Positions 1-12,748 of a stretch of 64,000 nucleotides of DNA are shown piece by piece. The notes under the pieces were generated by a model, which was given only the letters and a program-made list of their open reading frames with translations, had not been told where the DNA came from and made no database searches. The first letter of the stretch is position 1. The number at the start of each line of letters is the position of its first letter. The position numbers and the translations under genes were made by a program. The DNA is from Apis mellifera (taxonomy: Eukaryota; Arthropoda; Insecta; Hymenoptera; Apidae). Location: NCBI RefSeq assembly GCF_003254395.2, contig NC_037649.1, positions 4,931,032 through 4,995,031 of the forward strand, in the 5' to 3' direction.

Positions 1-1106
1 TTTTATTCATTATTAATAGAATTTTTAGTTCTTGTAAAGGAAAATAAAAGGAGATACATTTAAAATTTTATTTGATATAGAAAATATACGTAAGAAATAT
101 TATCTTTTTTTTATTATTTAGCTCCTTAAATGATGACTATTCGAATTTTATAGGTAAAATATTACTATGTAACACTAAAAATAGTAAATTAAATACATAA
201 AATATACATTTTTATAGAAAACAAAATTGAATAGAATATTGTATTTATAACTTAACAAATTGAAAATCATATTATATCTATCTAATTAATAAAAATTTAG
301 AAATACATTTAAATGATTTGTTTTTAATTACTCACCAGATAATGTACCGATCATAGACGTAACTATTAGAGGATCACTATCAGAGGGCACTATTGTCTAG
401 TTTTGACAAATTTCAAGAGACTTAACATACACGAGATATAAGATAGATTTAACAATCAATGGGATATTTTGTTTCATATTCTAAAATAATTAAATTCTAA
501 TTTCATTGATATTTTCTCATGTTTCTCGATTTCTTGTTAATTGTTCGATAAGAAACTCATATTTTATAAAACTGCAACATGGATATCGATAATTTATTCT
601 TTCGTATAAATACAAGTAAATGAATTGTCCGAATGTTTCGCTACAACTAAACTATGAAGACTGAAAAGTGTAGCATGAATCATTAATTTTTCATTCTCTA
701 CATATAGATCCATTCATCCACTTAGCTGATACAAATTGCTACGTCTTTGGACATTGTTAATATGTCGAGCAACAGAGTGTGTTAAGTTGCTCTTGCAATT
801 TTCTTATTAAAAAAAAAAAGAATATCACGAAGAAATAGAAAAAGCTATTGTATTATTGCAAAAATATCTCTCCATTTTCATATATAAATTAATCAAATCC
901 ATATATCTTTGAAAGACTCAATTGAAAACATAAAAATTATTTATTGCTGTTCTGAAAATATGCACATTTACATTTATACTATCTAACCATGACAGTTTCT
1001 TCATGGATATGAACACTTATGGTAAACGTTTCTTGAAAATTGGCTAAATAGAGAAGAATAGAGTCATACAAACATTCTGTGATAAAGTATTATTATCGTT
1101 TAGAAG
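1..1106. promoter_or_regulatory. 5' flank of OR gene 1, homologous to the other array spacers
   Basis: AT-rich spacer without a coding exon. Two parts are alignable with other spacers of the array. Positions about 246-350 resemble 8253-8360 (after gene 2), sharing the string AACAAATTGAAAAT and a following CACCAGATAAT-like block; the same block recurs at about 4300. Positions about 656-1030 are collinear with about 4610-5010 upstream of gene 2, sharing TCATTAATTTTTCAT, a CCACTTAG block, CTTGCAATTTTCTTATTAA and a final ACTTATGG. Promoter elements are therefore probably within the last 450 bases, but no TATA box or initiator can be singled out. Regulatory role is inferred from position and similarity; recent duplication alone could also explain it. 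Confidence 0.5.
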
Positions 1107-3712
1107 ATGGACAAGCAAACAATAGAGAACCAATATCTGAAAATAAATAAATTTTTTGGCCAATTAGTTGGCGTGTGGCCTTTTCAAGAAAGATTTATCA
1201 AGACTTGCATGCGTTTTATTGTATCCGTCATAATGCTTCTTGACCTTGCAACGCAGGTTTTATATTACATTGTATCATATCAATTTTTTTTTTTTTTTTA
1301 GAAAAAGAATTAATATGGATATAATAAATTATTTATATTATAGATATCACGAGTAATAGTGTTCTACAGCTTCGATGTCTTTTCGGATCAAATACCATAC
1401 TTGAACGCGGCAATTATTTGCTTATTCAAGGAATATAATTATGTTTTGAATGAGAATAAAGTGAAAAATCTACAATTTTGTTTATTTCCTTATTATTAAT
1501 ATTAATAATCAGTGTTAATTAAAATTACAGCTCAGAGAACTTCTGAATGACATCATATCCGATCGGTTGATAAGACGATCGAAGAAGGAGTTGGAGATTT
1601 TGGAATTGTATTCGAGAAAAGCAACAACGCTGTGCATTCTTTACAAAGGTGATCGACAAAAAAATAAAATTATAAAAACTGATATCTTCGTTTTAAAAAT
1701 ATGTAGAAGAAAGTGAGAGAATCCCTTAATTAATATTTTCATTCCCTCGTCCATTTCTATTTATTTATTTATTTACTTTTTTTTTTTTTACTCTACATTT
1801 AATCTTCTTTGGATCTAGTTATGGTATATTCCTGCGCGTTCATGTTCCTCGTCATACCGACTATACCGCCTATTCTGAACATCGTAGCGCCTTTGAACGT
1901 GTCACGAAGCCGTGAATTTATCTATCCAACCTATTATTTCGTAGACGAGCAGAAATATTATTATCCCATATTAATGCATATGATAGCAGCGATATTGGTA
2001 CTGTCTTCGATATATCTGGCCTGTGATACGAATTTGGTACAAGTTGTGCATCATGGATGCGCCTTGTTAGCTATCAGTGGGTGAGTGATTAAATATTTGT
2101 ATAATCCCCTTACGTCTTCCAATTTATTATCATCTTTTCTATCGTTAATTCCTTTGTAAGATTTAAATATTGAATTTTGTGTTAAACTTTTGATCATGAT
2201 CAATGAATACAGGTATCATTTCAAGCATGCAGTGGATGACGTAAAGATTTGCGACGAAAATTATATCACGTTAATGGATGAAACTTACACGAGAGTCAGA
2301 CATTCCATAAAAGCCCATAGAACTGCCGTTGAGTTAGTATTGTATTGTATATAATTAGTAATATGTATGTAAGTGTCGTGCATATCAATTCTTTTATATA
2401 CTTTTTATTACAACGACATGCTAGATACGTGGATAAAATAGACGCCTGCCACATATATTACTTCTTACTTACCATAGGAATGATAGTATTAACTTTCACT
2501 GGTACTTTCGTGAAGGTAAGTTGTATATCGTTCGTTAAAACTCACTTGCCATATAATCTAATGTACGTGGAGCATTAATGTATATTATATTGTACGTAAA
2601 AGTGTCGTGAAACATTTTTGTCAATTCTAGAAATCAGAGCAAAAGAACAAAAGTTGATATACAGATATACAGATATATCGATTCGAATATGTTTATTATT
2701 TTATTAATTTTCAGTTTTGATTTTTTAAAAATTTACTTTTAGATTATACATTATTATAATTATAATTTAATAAACAAGCTAATCGATATTTTTATTTGTG
2801 AACGTTTTTATTTTTTAACGATATATCTACATCTTCTAACGATATATCTACATCTTCTAACGATATATCAATATTTTATATATGAATGAATTTATTATTT
2901 TGATTTTAACATTTGATATTATTTTCTAAATTTAGCTGTCGACCATGGAAATGGGGATTAGATTCTTCACGTTCTGTGCATACACTGCTGCTCAACTAAC
3001 TCATCTGTTTTTCTTAACAATTATGGGACAATTTCTTATAAATGCCAATGAAGAAATTTTCAGAACAATGTAAGAATATTGTATGTATCCATTTATCAAA
3101 GCTAGAAGAGAAATTTGAAATAAGTTAAAAAATAATAAATGTCTCAAAATTAATGTTTTAAGATATTGTTTGATTTAATGTTTATATCATAGGAAAATAT
3201 TATTTATTTTTTGGATTGAATTTGAGTGAAATTCTATTTTTAATTTGTTTTTGCTTATAATATATTTAATAACTTTGTATATTTTTAATTTCAATCATTA
3301 ATTATTTTGAATTTGATATTGCATTTGATATTAATTACAATTTGAATAATTCTTTTCATAAATGAAAGAAATTTTACTTATTGTACAATAAAAATTTCAC
3401 GAATCAATTCATTATATTGTACATGTGTATACAGATACGAAGCACGTTGGTACAATGGTTCATCAAAAACGCAATCATTGTACGTACTGGTACTTCGAAA
3501 ATGCTTGACTTTTCCAAAACTGACAGGAGGGGGATTGATTATTTTGAATTTAAATAGTTTTGTACAGGTAAATTGTTATTTATATAGTTTTTCTTCTGTA
3601 AAATTAGATAAATATTTTAAAGAAACTAACTTCTGATCAAATAATATTGATTAAATTTTTTTTCCAGATTTTAAAAGCGTCATTTTCTTATTACACTGTA
3701 TTTAGATCCTAA
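1107..3712 (+). CDS. Odorant receptor gene 1 (7tm_6 family), 9 coding exons, 389 aa
   Basis: Insect odorant receptor: a seven-helix, ligand-gated cation channel subunit that pairs with Orco in sensory neuron membranes. Coding exons: 1107-1256, 1344-1460, 1531-1648, 1819-2080, 2213-2332, 2425-2515, 2936-3069, 3435-3567, 3668-3712; all introns GT-AG, phases 0,0,1,2,2,0,2,0. They join into 1170 nt without a stop. The N-terminus starts MDKQTIENQYLKINKFFG; helix 1 spans about residues 36-60. Exon 4 holds PTIPPILN (142-149), the YYFVDE motif (167-172) and helix 4 ending ACDT (196-199). Exons 6 and 7 carry helices 5 and 6 (about 265-320). The C-terminus has the family signature GGGLIILN, then SYYTVFRS. 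The start is shared with gene 2. About 74% of exon-4 residues match gene 2. AATAAA lies at 3714-3719, just after the stop. The nine-exon layout fits the '9-exon' hymenopteran OR clade, but that assignment needs a tree. Confidence 0.94.
2817..2869. repeat. 21-bp tandem repeat in intron 6 of OR gene 1
   Basis: The unit ACGATATATCTACATCTTCTA occurs twice in full and is followed by a partial third copy. It lies inside the 420-base intron 6, the longest of this gene, and is absent from the corresponding intron of gene 2, so it arose after the duplication. Confidence 0.85.
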
Positions 3713-5110
3713 TAATAAATTGGAATAACAACATAAAAAGTAGAAAAATTTCTATATACATTCATTTGTCGCTATTCATACTTTATACATATAAAATAGT
3801 ATATTAGTTGTTGAGTTGTAGAATCAATTAGAATTAGTTATATTTTATGCATAAAATATATTCATGTATAACATAATATATTATCTTTTTCCTCCTTTTT
3901 TTTTGCCTTCGATATAATATAAATAATTGATAAATTTATATTATTGCAGGATCGATGAATTGGGATAAAGGAACTGTAATTTTAGATAAGTAATAAAAAG
4001 AATAACAATATTATATTCACTTGAGAAGATGATTTGATGACAATTTTTAATTTTTATAATGAATAATTTTAATTTAGTTTATAGATATTGATAATATATG
4101 TATATAGATAATATTATAAAATCATTTTTCCTTTCATTTAGTTTTTTAAACGAAGATTTTTCGAATATTAAATGTAATACATTATCTCAAAAAATAGAAA
4201 ATTTATGTAACATATGCATTCTTATTAATAACAAGATTGAAGTTTCTCTTATATTTAATAAAAATTAAAAAAATATATTTAATTCAATTAAATTTAGTTA
4301 CTCACCAGATAATATACTGACTATAGTTACGATTATCGTATTGAGAGGGCTTCATTATTTTGTTTTTAATATATATGCAACAAGAATTAACATAAATCTA
4401 ACATTCAATGAAATTTTTCACTCCATGTTCTGAAATACATGATTTCGAATCCCATCTTGATTTTATTATTAGATAAGAAACTTATAACTTTTATAAAATC
4501 ACAATGTTTTACATAAATATCTACAATTTATTCTTCTGTAGACAAGATATTCTTCTGTACACAAAACAATGAATCGTATAAATGTTTCACTACGAAAAAA
4601 TATGGAGACCAATACTAGAAGGTGTAGTATCAGTCATTAATTTTTCATATCCTACACATAGATTCACTCATCCACTTAGTTCGTACAAATTGTTATATTG
4701 TTAGTTATTACGAACTGTTGCATTGAATTAAATCACTAAGTTAACTTGTTCTTGCAATTTTCTTATTAAGAAAGAAAAAAGAAGATAGAAGAAACCATTA
4801 CTGTCACAGGGAAAACCTTTCCATTTTCCTTTCCAGTTATGAATTAATCAAGTCCATATATCTTTGTAAAAGCGACTAATCACGCGAATCAATTATTTGA
4901 AAAGATAAAAGAATTATTCACTGCCACCACTGTATCATAGAAAACACATGCGTTTACATTTAGATCGTTTGACCATAACAGTTTTCTTGTGGACGTGAAA
5001 ACTTATGGATCTGGACTGACTGACTGAAGATAGATCATTGAAACAAGAATAGTTGTATTCAATTATTTTTCGATAATTCTACGATAAATTATCATTTATT
5101 ATTATTAAAC
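3713..5110. promoter_or_regulatory. Spacer between OR genes 1 and 2 with duplicated promoter-side blocks
   Basis: Very AT-rich, 1398 bases. The first part is the 3' flank of gene 1; its stretch around 3951-4005 (GATGAATTGGGATAAAGGAA) matches the 3' flank of gene 2 at about 8045-8100. From about 4138 on it is collinear with the 5' flank of gene 1, including the CTCACCAGATAAT block at 4301 and the promoter-proximal blocks at 4610-5010. This shows that the duplicated unit includes spacer plus gene. No exon or RNA gene is seen. Confidence 0.6.
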
Positions 5111-7789
5111 ATGGACAAGCGAGTAATAGAGGATCAATATCTGAAAATCAATAAATTTTTTGGACAGCTAGTTGGTGTGTGGCCTTATCAGCAAAGATTC
5201 ATCAAGTTTTGCATAAGATTCATTACATCTGTCATAGTGGTTCTTACTCTTGCAGCACAGGTATTGTTATTGATAATTTATAATAATTAGATCATTTGTA
5301 TGAGTAATTTTAAAAAAGTTATTAAAATTAAATTAGAATTTGTCAAACATTTATGTCATTTCCTAAATGAAAATTCTTGACTAATTCTTTAAAAAGAAAT
5401 TATGATAATTATATGGAAGTTCTTGACAACAATTTGATAATAACTTATTGTCACTTAATACTTCACAGTATTAACATAGAATAATAATTTTCTTTTTTTT
5501 TTTGCATTAGATATCACGGGTAATAATATTTTATAGTATAGACGTTTTATCAGATCAATTGCCATACCTGGACGTAGGATTCGTTCTCTTATTCAAACAG
5601 TACAATTATATCCTAAACGAGGATAAGGTGAAAATTTGCAATTATATTTATTCTACAATCCTTAGGATAATTATCAGTGTCGTTAAAATCGCAGCTCAGA
5701 GAACTTTTGAATGAAATTATATCCGATCGATTGATAAAACGATCGAAGGAAGAGTTAGAGATTCTGGAAATCTATTTAAAAAGAGCAAGAGTGCTTTCTA
5801 CTGTTTACGAAGGTAACAAAGAGAAAATAGAATTTTTTTAGACTATAAAAATTGATATCACAAGATTCAGTAGTACGAATGTAGAAAAGAGTGAGAAAAT
5901 TCAATTAAGGAAAAATGTTTCATATATATTTAATTATTTTATTTTTGTCACTGTATTAAAAAATTATAATATATCTTACATTGAATATACAATTTATAAA
6001 AGATTTTCTTATTTTTAATTTATAAAAAAATTTAATATTTTAATATATCAAAATTTGATGAAAAATAATTTAAAGAAAATATTCGAAAAAATAAGTGTTC
6101 TTTAATTTTCATAATTTTTAAATACACATTTTCCAATCCATTTTCTCTTATTAAATATCAATTAATTAAAAGTAAAAGACAACAAAATTGTATTTTAAAT
6201 ATCCTATTCTCACTCTTTCATACATTTCTCATCAATCAAATCTTCTTATATTTTATTCCCTTTGAGTTTTCAGTCAGTATATTTTTCTGCGGCTTCATGT
6301 TCCTCCTTATACCAAGCATACCACCTATTTTGAACATCATCTCGCCCTTGAACGAGTCGCGTGGCCGGGAACTAATCTATCCATCTTATTATTTCGTGGA
6401 TGAAGAGAAATATTACTATCCCATATTAATGCACATGATAGCGGTTGCGTTAATACTGACTTCGGTATACGTAGCCTGCGATACGTATTTGGTTTACATT
6501 GTGCATCATGGATGCGCCTTGTTAGCCATCAGCGGGTGAGTATTCGTTCTTTGTATCCCTTACAATTTGTCTCCCTTTCCCCTATTTAGATATTACGTGC
6601 TTACGTTTCGATTTAAGAATTTTTTAAGATCTGTAATCAATGAAAATGAACGTAGGTATCGTTTCAAGCACGCGGTGGATGACATAAAGCTTTGCGGAGG
6701 AGATTGTATTGACCCGTTAACGGATGAAACTTACACGAAAGTCAGACAGTCCATTAAAGCCCACAAAATGGCCGTTGAGTTAGTATTGTTGCACAGTTAG
6801 TAATATAAATATCAACTACGTATCAACTATTTTATATACATACTTTTTCATTACGATCTACGTGCAAAGATACGTGGATAAAATAGACGCCTGCCACATA
6901 CATTACTTCTTACTTATCATAGGAATGATAGTATTAGCTTTCACCGGTACTTTCGTAAAGGCAAGTTTAAGACTCATACATATACAGAGTGTGTATATAT
7001 ATTTATATATATAAAGGTGGAATATTTTTGAAAGATCGATTCTAGAAGCCAAAATAAATATAAAAGTTGATATATTCAAAATTAAATTATAAGTAATTGA
7101 AAATTCGCGTTGGATGAAGCGAGATGGAAATAGGAAGAGACGAGTATAGTATATTTTGCTTGTTTTTGTTTCTATAATCGATTCTCCAAGGATTAATATA
7201 TATATATACGAATTTTATGTATAGTATTGTTGTAATTTAATTACAGTTGTCATCGATGGAAGTGAATGTTAGGTTTTTCACGTTCTGTGCGTTCACTGTT
7301 GGCCAGTTGACACATCTGTTTTTTTTAACGATCATGGGACAATTTTTGATAAACGCCAACGAGGAAATTTTCAAAACAATGTGAGATTGATATTACATTG
7401 TTTGCGTTTAGATAAAATTTGATATTGAAATTCAAGGAACATTTTATTTTCTTTTATTTTCTTTTTAATCAAGGAAAATATTGTCGTGCAATAGAATTTC
7501 ATTACACTGTGTTTATGTACATAGATATGAAGCACGTTGGTACAACGGTTCCTCGAGAACGCAATCATTATACATATTGGTACTTCGAAAATGTTTGAGC
7601 CCGCCAAAATTGACAGGAGGAGGATTGGTTGCTTTGAATTTGGACAGCTTTTTACAGGTGAGCTGATATTTTTTTTATTTAAAATTGGATAAATATTTAA
7701 AAAAAAAAAGCAATTAAGTATAACATTGATTGAATTCTTTCCAGATCTTAAAAGCGTCGTTTTCATACTATACTGTATTTAGATCGTAA
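5111..7789 (+). CDS. Odorant receptor gene 2 (7tm_6 family), 9 coding exons, 390 aa, one GC-AG intron
   Basis: Closest paralog of gene 1 and expected to have the same role as a ligand-specific OR subunit. Coding exons: 5111-5260, 5511-5627, 5695-5812, 6274-6535, 6656-6778, 6870-6960, 7247-7380, 7525-7657, 7745-7789; joined length 1173 nt, open throughout, phases as in gene 1. Exon 5 is one codon longer than in gene 1 (GGDCIDPLTDETYT). The N-terminus is MDKRVIEDQYLKINKFFG; exon 4 has PSIPPILN and YYFVDEEKYYYP; the C-terminus is GGGLVALN, then SYYTVFRS. Intron 6 starts with GC (AAG|GCAAGT at 6961) where gene 1 has GT; the flanking donor bases fit the usual GC-AG consensus, so the gene is probably functional. 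AATAAA at 7788-7793 overlaps the stop codon. Intron sizes differ from gene 1 (for example 461 against 170 for intron 3). Confidence 0.93.
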
Positions 7790-9709
7790 TAAATTGATGA
7801 AATAATGATAGAAAATAAAAAATTCGAGGAATTTGTTAATGTTTATTAATGTTGTGCAAATTAATCGGTAAGACAATGTATTTGTTACGTCATATCCTAA
7901 TGAGATTATTTGTTGTTGTTGTTATGCCTAAAGTATATTCAAGTGTTAAACTGCAAGATGTGATATTTTCATTTTCTTTTCTTTTTTTGCCTTCTGTTTT
8001 TGTCTGTGTGTGAAAAATAGCAAAATTATGGTTATTATTAATATTGATTAGTGAATTGGAATAAGGAAATCTTTTTTAAATTTTGGATAAGTTATAAGAA
8101 TGTCATTGGTATTCAGAAAGAACGATTTCAAAATTTATGTTGTTTATTTAAAAATGAATTTAATTTAATATTTATTCATTATCTATTATATCATCAAGAG
8201 AAATAGTAAACTTATATAAAATATAAAAAATATAAAAAGATTAATCACAAGTTATAATTAACAAATTGAAAATTATATTATGTCTGTTTTTTATGCTTAG
8301 TAAAAATTTAAAAATATGTTCAATTTATTTGAATTTAGTTATTCATCAGATAATATATCTACAATAGTTATAGCTATCATTTTGAGAGCCATCATGTGAT
8401 TGTAAAATATTAAATTTTATGTCTATTTGAATGATGATTGAATGATTCTTCTTGTAAAATAATTTTTAATATAATTTAAATTGTTATTTACACAATCTAA
8501 ATAAAGAATTTATTTTCACAATATTTTCAATAGATTTTACTTGAATTCTTATTATTAAATAATCTTTTATTCCTAAAATTTTTAAATTTTTATAGAATAT
8601 TTTAAAAATATTAATATACAATACATTTTTTAGAAATAGTTTTTAAAAACAATAATATTAATTCTCTTTAATAATTGATGTATACAATAAAAATTATATA
8701 TGACATTCTTGAAAGATTTTAGAGATATAAGTAATTAATATCAAAGTAATAAAAAAAGATTCGTGTATATGAAATTAAGCAATTCAATCTTCAAACAATT
8801 TCATGATAATAAAATAAAAAGATAAAAATTCAACATATTGAAATTTAAATTATAATTAATTATTAATAAATAAAAGTTAGCAAATCACAATTCTTTTGTA
8901 CAATAATAATAAATTTTACAAATTATATAAATGCTTTGAAAATATTTTGATAAAAATTTTTTTGATTACCTAATAGTTGAGAAAAAAATCTCTCGATAGA
9001 TCTGGCACCTCGTTTCCTCTTAATTTTAAAAATTTTTACATTATATCGATAGTTCTCCCGCACAGCGTTAAGAACAGACTGACGAGAAATTTTGTTGTCA
9101 CAAAAGGACGGGAAGAGAATATCGATTATTCAATTTGGTTATTCGTGGTTAGTCGTGTTCCTGCGAGTTTTATTATTGTCGATCAACATATGACGCTGTT
9201 GATCAACTAACTTCTTATCTAATAATCAGTGAGAATGAAAAAAAAAAACGTGATAAAAGATGTAACACACAATGACGAAAGAAATTCTTACGATACTTTC
9301 AAATGGCCAATTTCAGAATTTCCCGTGAAAATATGAATTGGTTAAGATTGGACATTGAACGAGGTAACGATTAACTTTATTAATATTTAAGAGAAACCTT
9401 CTACATCACTCGTGAACCGTTTTTCCCTATCAAGCAGTGAATCATTCAGCCAATAATAAAAAAAAAAACTATAATAATGCCATTACGTACAATTTTGTAA
9501 AATACTCTATTTCAATATTTAAAGTAAATCAAGGATTGTCATATCCATTTTACTTGGCAACAAGCGACAGTAGAAATTTTATAGTCGTCTTCTAAAGAAT
9601 TATTCAATGAAACACTTCACGACAACGAAGGAAGATTATAAGAATTATATAGAAGACGGAACAATTGTTTTTTTTTTTTTTTTCGAATACTATTTGAATT
9701 GTTCTGATC
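7790..9709. other. Spacer between OR genes 2 and 3
   Basis: Extremely AT-rich 1.9 kb. The first 600 bases still carry the duplicated spacer, ending in a degenerate copy of the ATAAT block at about 8341-8352 (ATTCATCAGATAATATAT). After that similarity to the other spacers stops, so the gene 3 promoter region is not part of the gene 1/2 duplication. Positions 9040-9200 are less AT-rich but show no exon. An upstream ATG at 9607 opens a frame that runs through the gene 3 start in another frame. Confidence 0.55.
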
Positions 9710-12700
9710 ATGGACGCGAGAACAGTGGAAAAAAATTTTTTGAAAGTCAACAAAATATTCGGATTAATAACCGGTGTATGGCCGTATCAGAATTATCGGT
9801 CGAAAATGGCGGAACGATTCATAAGTGTCACGGTGATGATGAGTGGTTTCGTGACACAGGTATGATAGATGATAATTCTGAGTCAATTTTGGTTTTATTA
9901 TTGTAAAATTCTATTTAGCTCTGTAATGACACATTATTTTTTTTTTTGAATGACACATTGAAAGTTTTTCACATTGAGGATAATTAAAATAGATTCAAAA
10001 AAGAATACAAGTTTTATATTTATTATTTAATTATTTAATTAAGAATAATTATATATGAAAATATCCTGTGTTGAAGAGTTAATCAATAATCAAAAGGATC
10101 AAAAGGATGGATTTAATTTTACTATCTGTAATTAGTGTATTCAATTTTAAAAAAAAAATAATTATCTTGCTTTCATAATTTATAGACAATAAATAATTGT
10201 ATATATTCCAAAGTAAATATTTATTATTATTTAAGAAATATTCGCAACATTATTTCATTTGTTTATGTTATTAATTAATGAAGTTAATCAATACGACATT
10301 CGAATGGCTCAATTTATATATAAAAAATATTTATAATAATTTTTTTATAATTACAGTTTGCATATCTTGTATTGAATCCCACTATGGACAAAATAGCAAC
10401 GAACTTGCCTTATTCTATAGCATCGTTTGGAACATTTGTAAAAATGGGTAATTACTTTTTGGATGAAACTAAGGTGAGAGGATATTTTCAACATTTATTT
10501 AACACACTGTGAATGATATTTAGGTCTCTCTTTTATAATTTTTTTTTTTTACAATGATCTTTCGATAGAATAGATTAAGACTGTTGACTGTCAGATTAAA
10601 ATCAGATTAAGACTGTTCTATCTCTGTCACACTTTGTTCCTATCTCGTTCATTTAATTAACTTAATAAACAAACTCAACTCAATTTTTTTGGTCTCTAGA
10701 ATTAACTCTCTAAACCCGTTTTACGAATATTTTAACATTGCTGTATATATTTTAATAATTTTAACTTAATATTTTTACTTAACATTTTTAATTCACAATT
10801 CAATTGAAAAAACAGTTGACAACAATATTGAATCACATATTCGAAGATTGGGCGACGATAAAAAGCAAAGAAGAATACGAGATTATGTACAAATACTCAC
10901 GAAGAGGATTGTTCATCACGATAAGTTATTTTCGTAAGTGTATTATGGAATACTGACATTGAATCAAATTTATAAATACAATTAGAATTTAACAATTTTC
11001 AAATATGAACATTTATCGTGTAAAAAATAAATTAATTGTTAGATTATCCGCAATATTTTCAGATATGTATCAATTTAAATATTTGTATACTATTTCGTGT
11101 TCGAATAATCGAATAATTCGAAGTAAATCAATATTCTATTCTATATATTAATATATCATTATATTATATTCTATATATTAAATCAATATTTAAATTTAAA
11201 TTTTATCCTACTCCCGAGAAAGATATATTTAATACAATTTTTCTGAAGCGTGTATTCCAGGTGATTCATATAAATTTACAATCGATACCATATTGTACTT
11301 TTATAGTGCATATCGGTGTTACTGAAACATTTATGCTTATATTGCCCATGGTACCGCCCATTCTGGACATCATCGTACCATTAAACGTGTCACGGAAACG
11401 TGTATTCTTGTACCCGGCTTATTTCTGGTTGGACGACGAAAAATACTACGTGCTTTTATTAGGACACATGATAATCACCCTACTCATGATTTGCTTTATA
11501 TTTTGCGCCTGCGATACGAACTACGTGTACGCCGTGCAGCATGCGTGCGGTTTGCTTGCAATCGCCAAGTACGAAAATTCATTGAAAGTATAATAATATC
11601 GATCGATGAAACGAATCATTGTTACGAATAAAAATTATTCTTTATTTAGATATCGGTTTAAAAATGTATGCAAAAATTTGAAAGAAGATCACGCCATCCC
11701 GTTAGAGGAAATCAAGTATAAAAGTATATGCGAATCGATCAAGGCGCATCAACACGCTTTGAAGTTAGTACATTTATGATATTATCTTTGATCTTTCTCT
11801 CATTTTGAACGATAATATATATTTTTCTCTCGTTTCAATTTTGAATCTGTATTAATATTGTTTAATATTATTCAAACGTAATTTTTCCATCCATTGTACA
11901 TCTATCTTTATTATTTTCAATTGGAGAAATTCTTTTTTTCGTGTAAAATATCTTTATCTATTTTTTTTTTCTTCGTTAAATATATAAATATTTAATAATG
12001 ATAATTTATAATACAATGAGAAGAGGAAATGTAACTTTTGAAATTTTTCACAGACTAATTTACCTTTAACATAGATACCTGAAGCTAATCGAGAATAGTT
12101 ACCATACTTATCTATTCGTTTCTATGGGACTGCTGATAATGGCCATTAGCGTCTCGTTATTAGAGGTACAATAATTTTCCAATATAAGAAGAGAACTTTT
12201 TCCTTAACACGATTATTCTGCATGATTAATTTTAACAGATTGGTTTCAGGTGGCAAACGGCAAGAATGGGTCAAGAGAATTAGTGCAGGCTACATTTTTG
12301 TTCGCTCAATTATTCCACACGTTCATTCTCACCGTTCAAGGACAATTCGTGATAAATGAATTGCAAGATGTTTACGAATCTATGTGAATATTAATGAAAA
12401 ATATTAATTTTAAAACAATTGTATCATACGAAACAATGAAGAAATATCGCAAATATCGTTTCTTCTTATTTCTTTTAACACAATTGTCCTTTGCAGATAT
12501 GAATCTCCATGGTACACTTTTTCACCTAGAATTCGATCGTTGTATGTGTTATCGTTGAGAAGTTGCCTAAATTTTCCCACGTTGACAGCCGGTGGTCTGA
12601 TAGTATTGAATTTACAATCTTTCGCAGAGGTAGGTATATAAGAAACTTGTCATTTAAACGTGACAAAAATATTTGTACAAATGGAATTTCCATTTTCCAG

Positions 12701-12748
12701 ATAATCAAAGCAGCTGTTTCCTATTATACAGTGATGCAAACGACGTAA
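9710..12748 (+). CDS. Odorant receptor gene 3 (7tm_6 family), 9 coding exons, 388 aa
   Basis: Third OR of the array, diverged from genes 1 and 2 but with identical gene structure. Coding exons: 9710-9859, 10357-10473, 10816-10933, 11307-11568, 11650-11763, 12075-12165, 12250-12383, 12497-12629, 12701-12748; joined length 1167 nt with no stop, all introns GT-AG. N-terminus MDARTVEKNFLKVNKIFG, followed by GVWPYQ as in gene 2. Exon 4 keeps PMVPPILD, the FWLDDEKYY version of the YYFVD motif, and CACDTNYVYAVQHACGLLAIA. The last exons give AGGLIVLN and SYYTVMQTT. The exon 4 acceptor was set at 11306/11307 because only this one keeps frame and restores the 262-base length seen in genes 1 and 2; the more obvious-looking CAG at 11258-11260 leads to a stop within about 21 codons. 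Confidence 0.92.

Noticed and set aside
325..345. Minus-strand splice-donor-like string (CTG|GTGAGTAA) repeated at about 4297-4310, with short open frames next to it
   Set aside because: The frames reach only 15-21 codons before a stop, the third copy at 8341 has lost the GT, and the conservation is explained by duplication of the spacer.
8440..8990. Possible further NUMT in an extremely AT-rich spacer
   Set aside because: No mitochondrial protein or rRNA motif could be recognised in either strand; AT content alone is not evidence.
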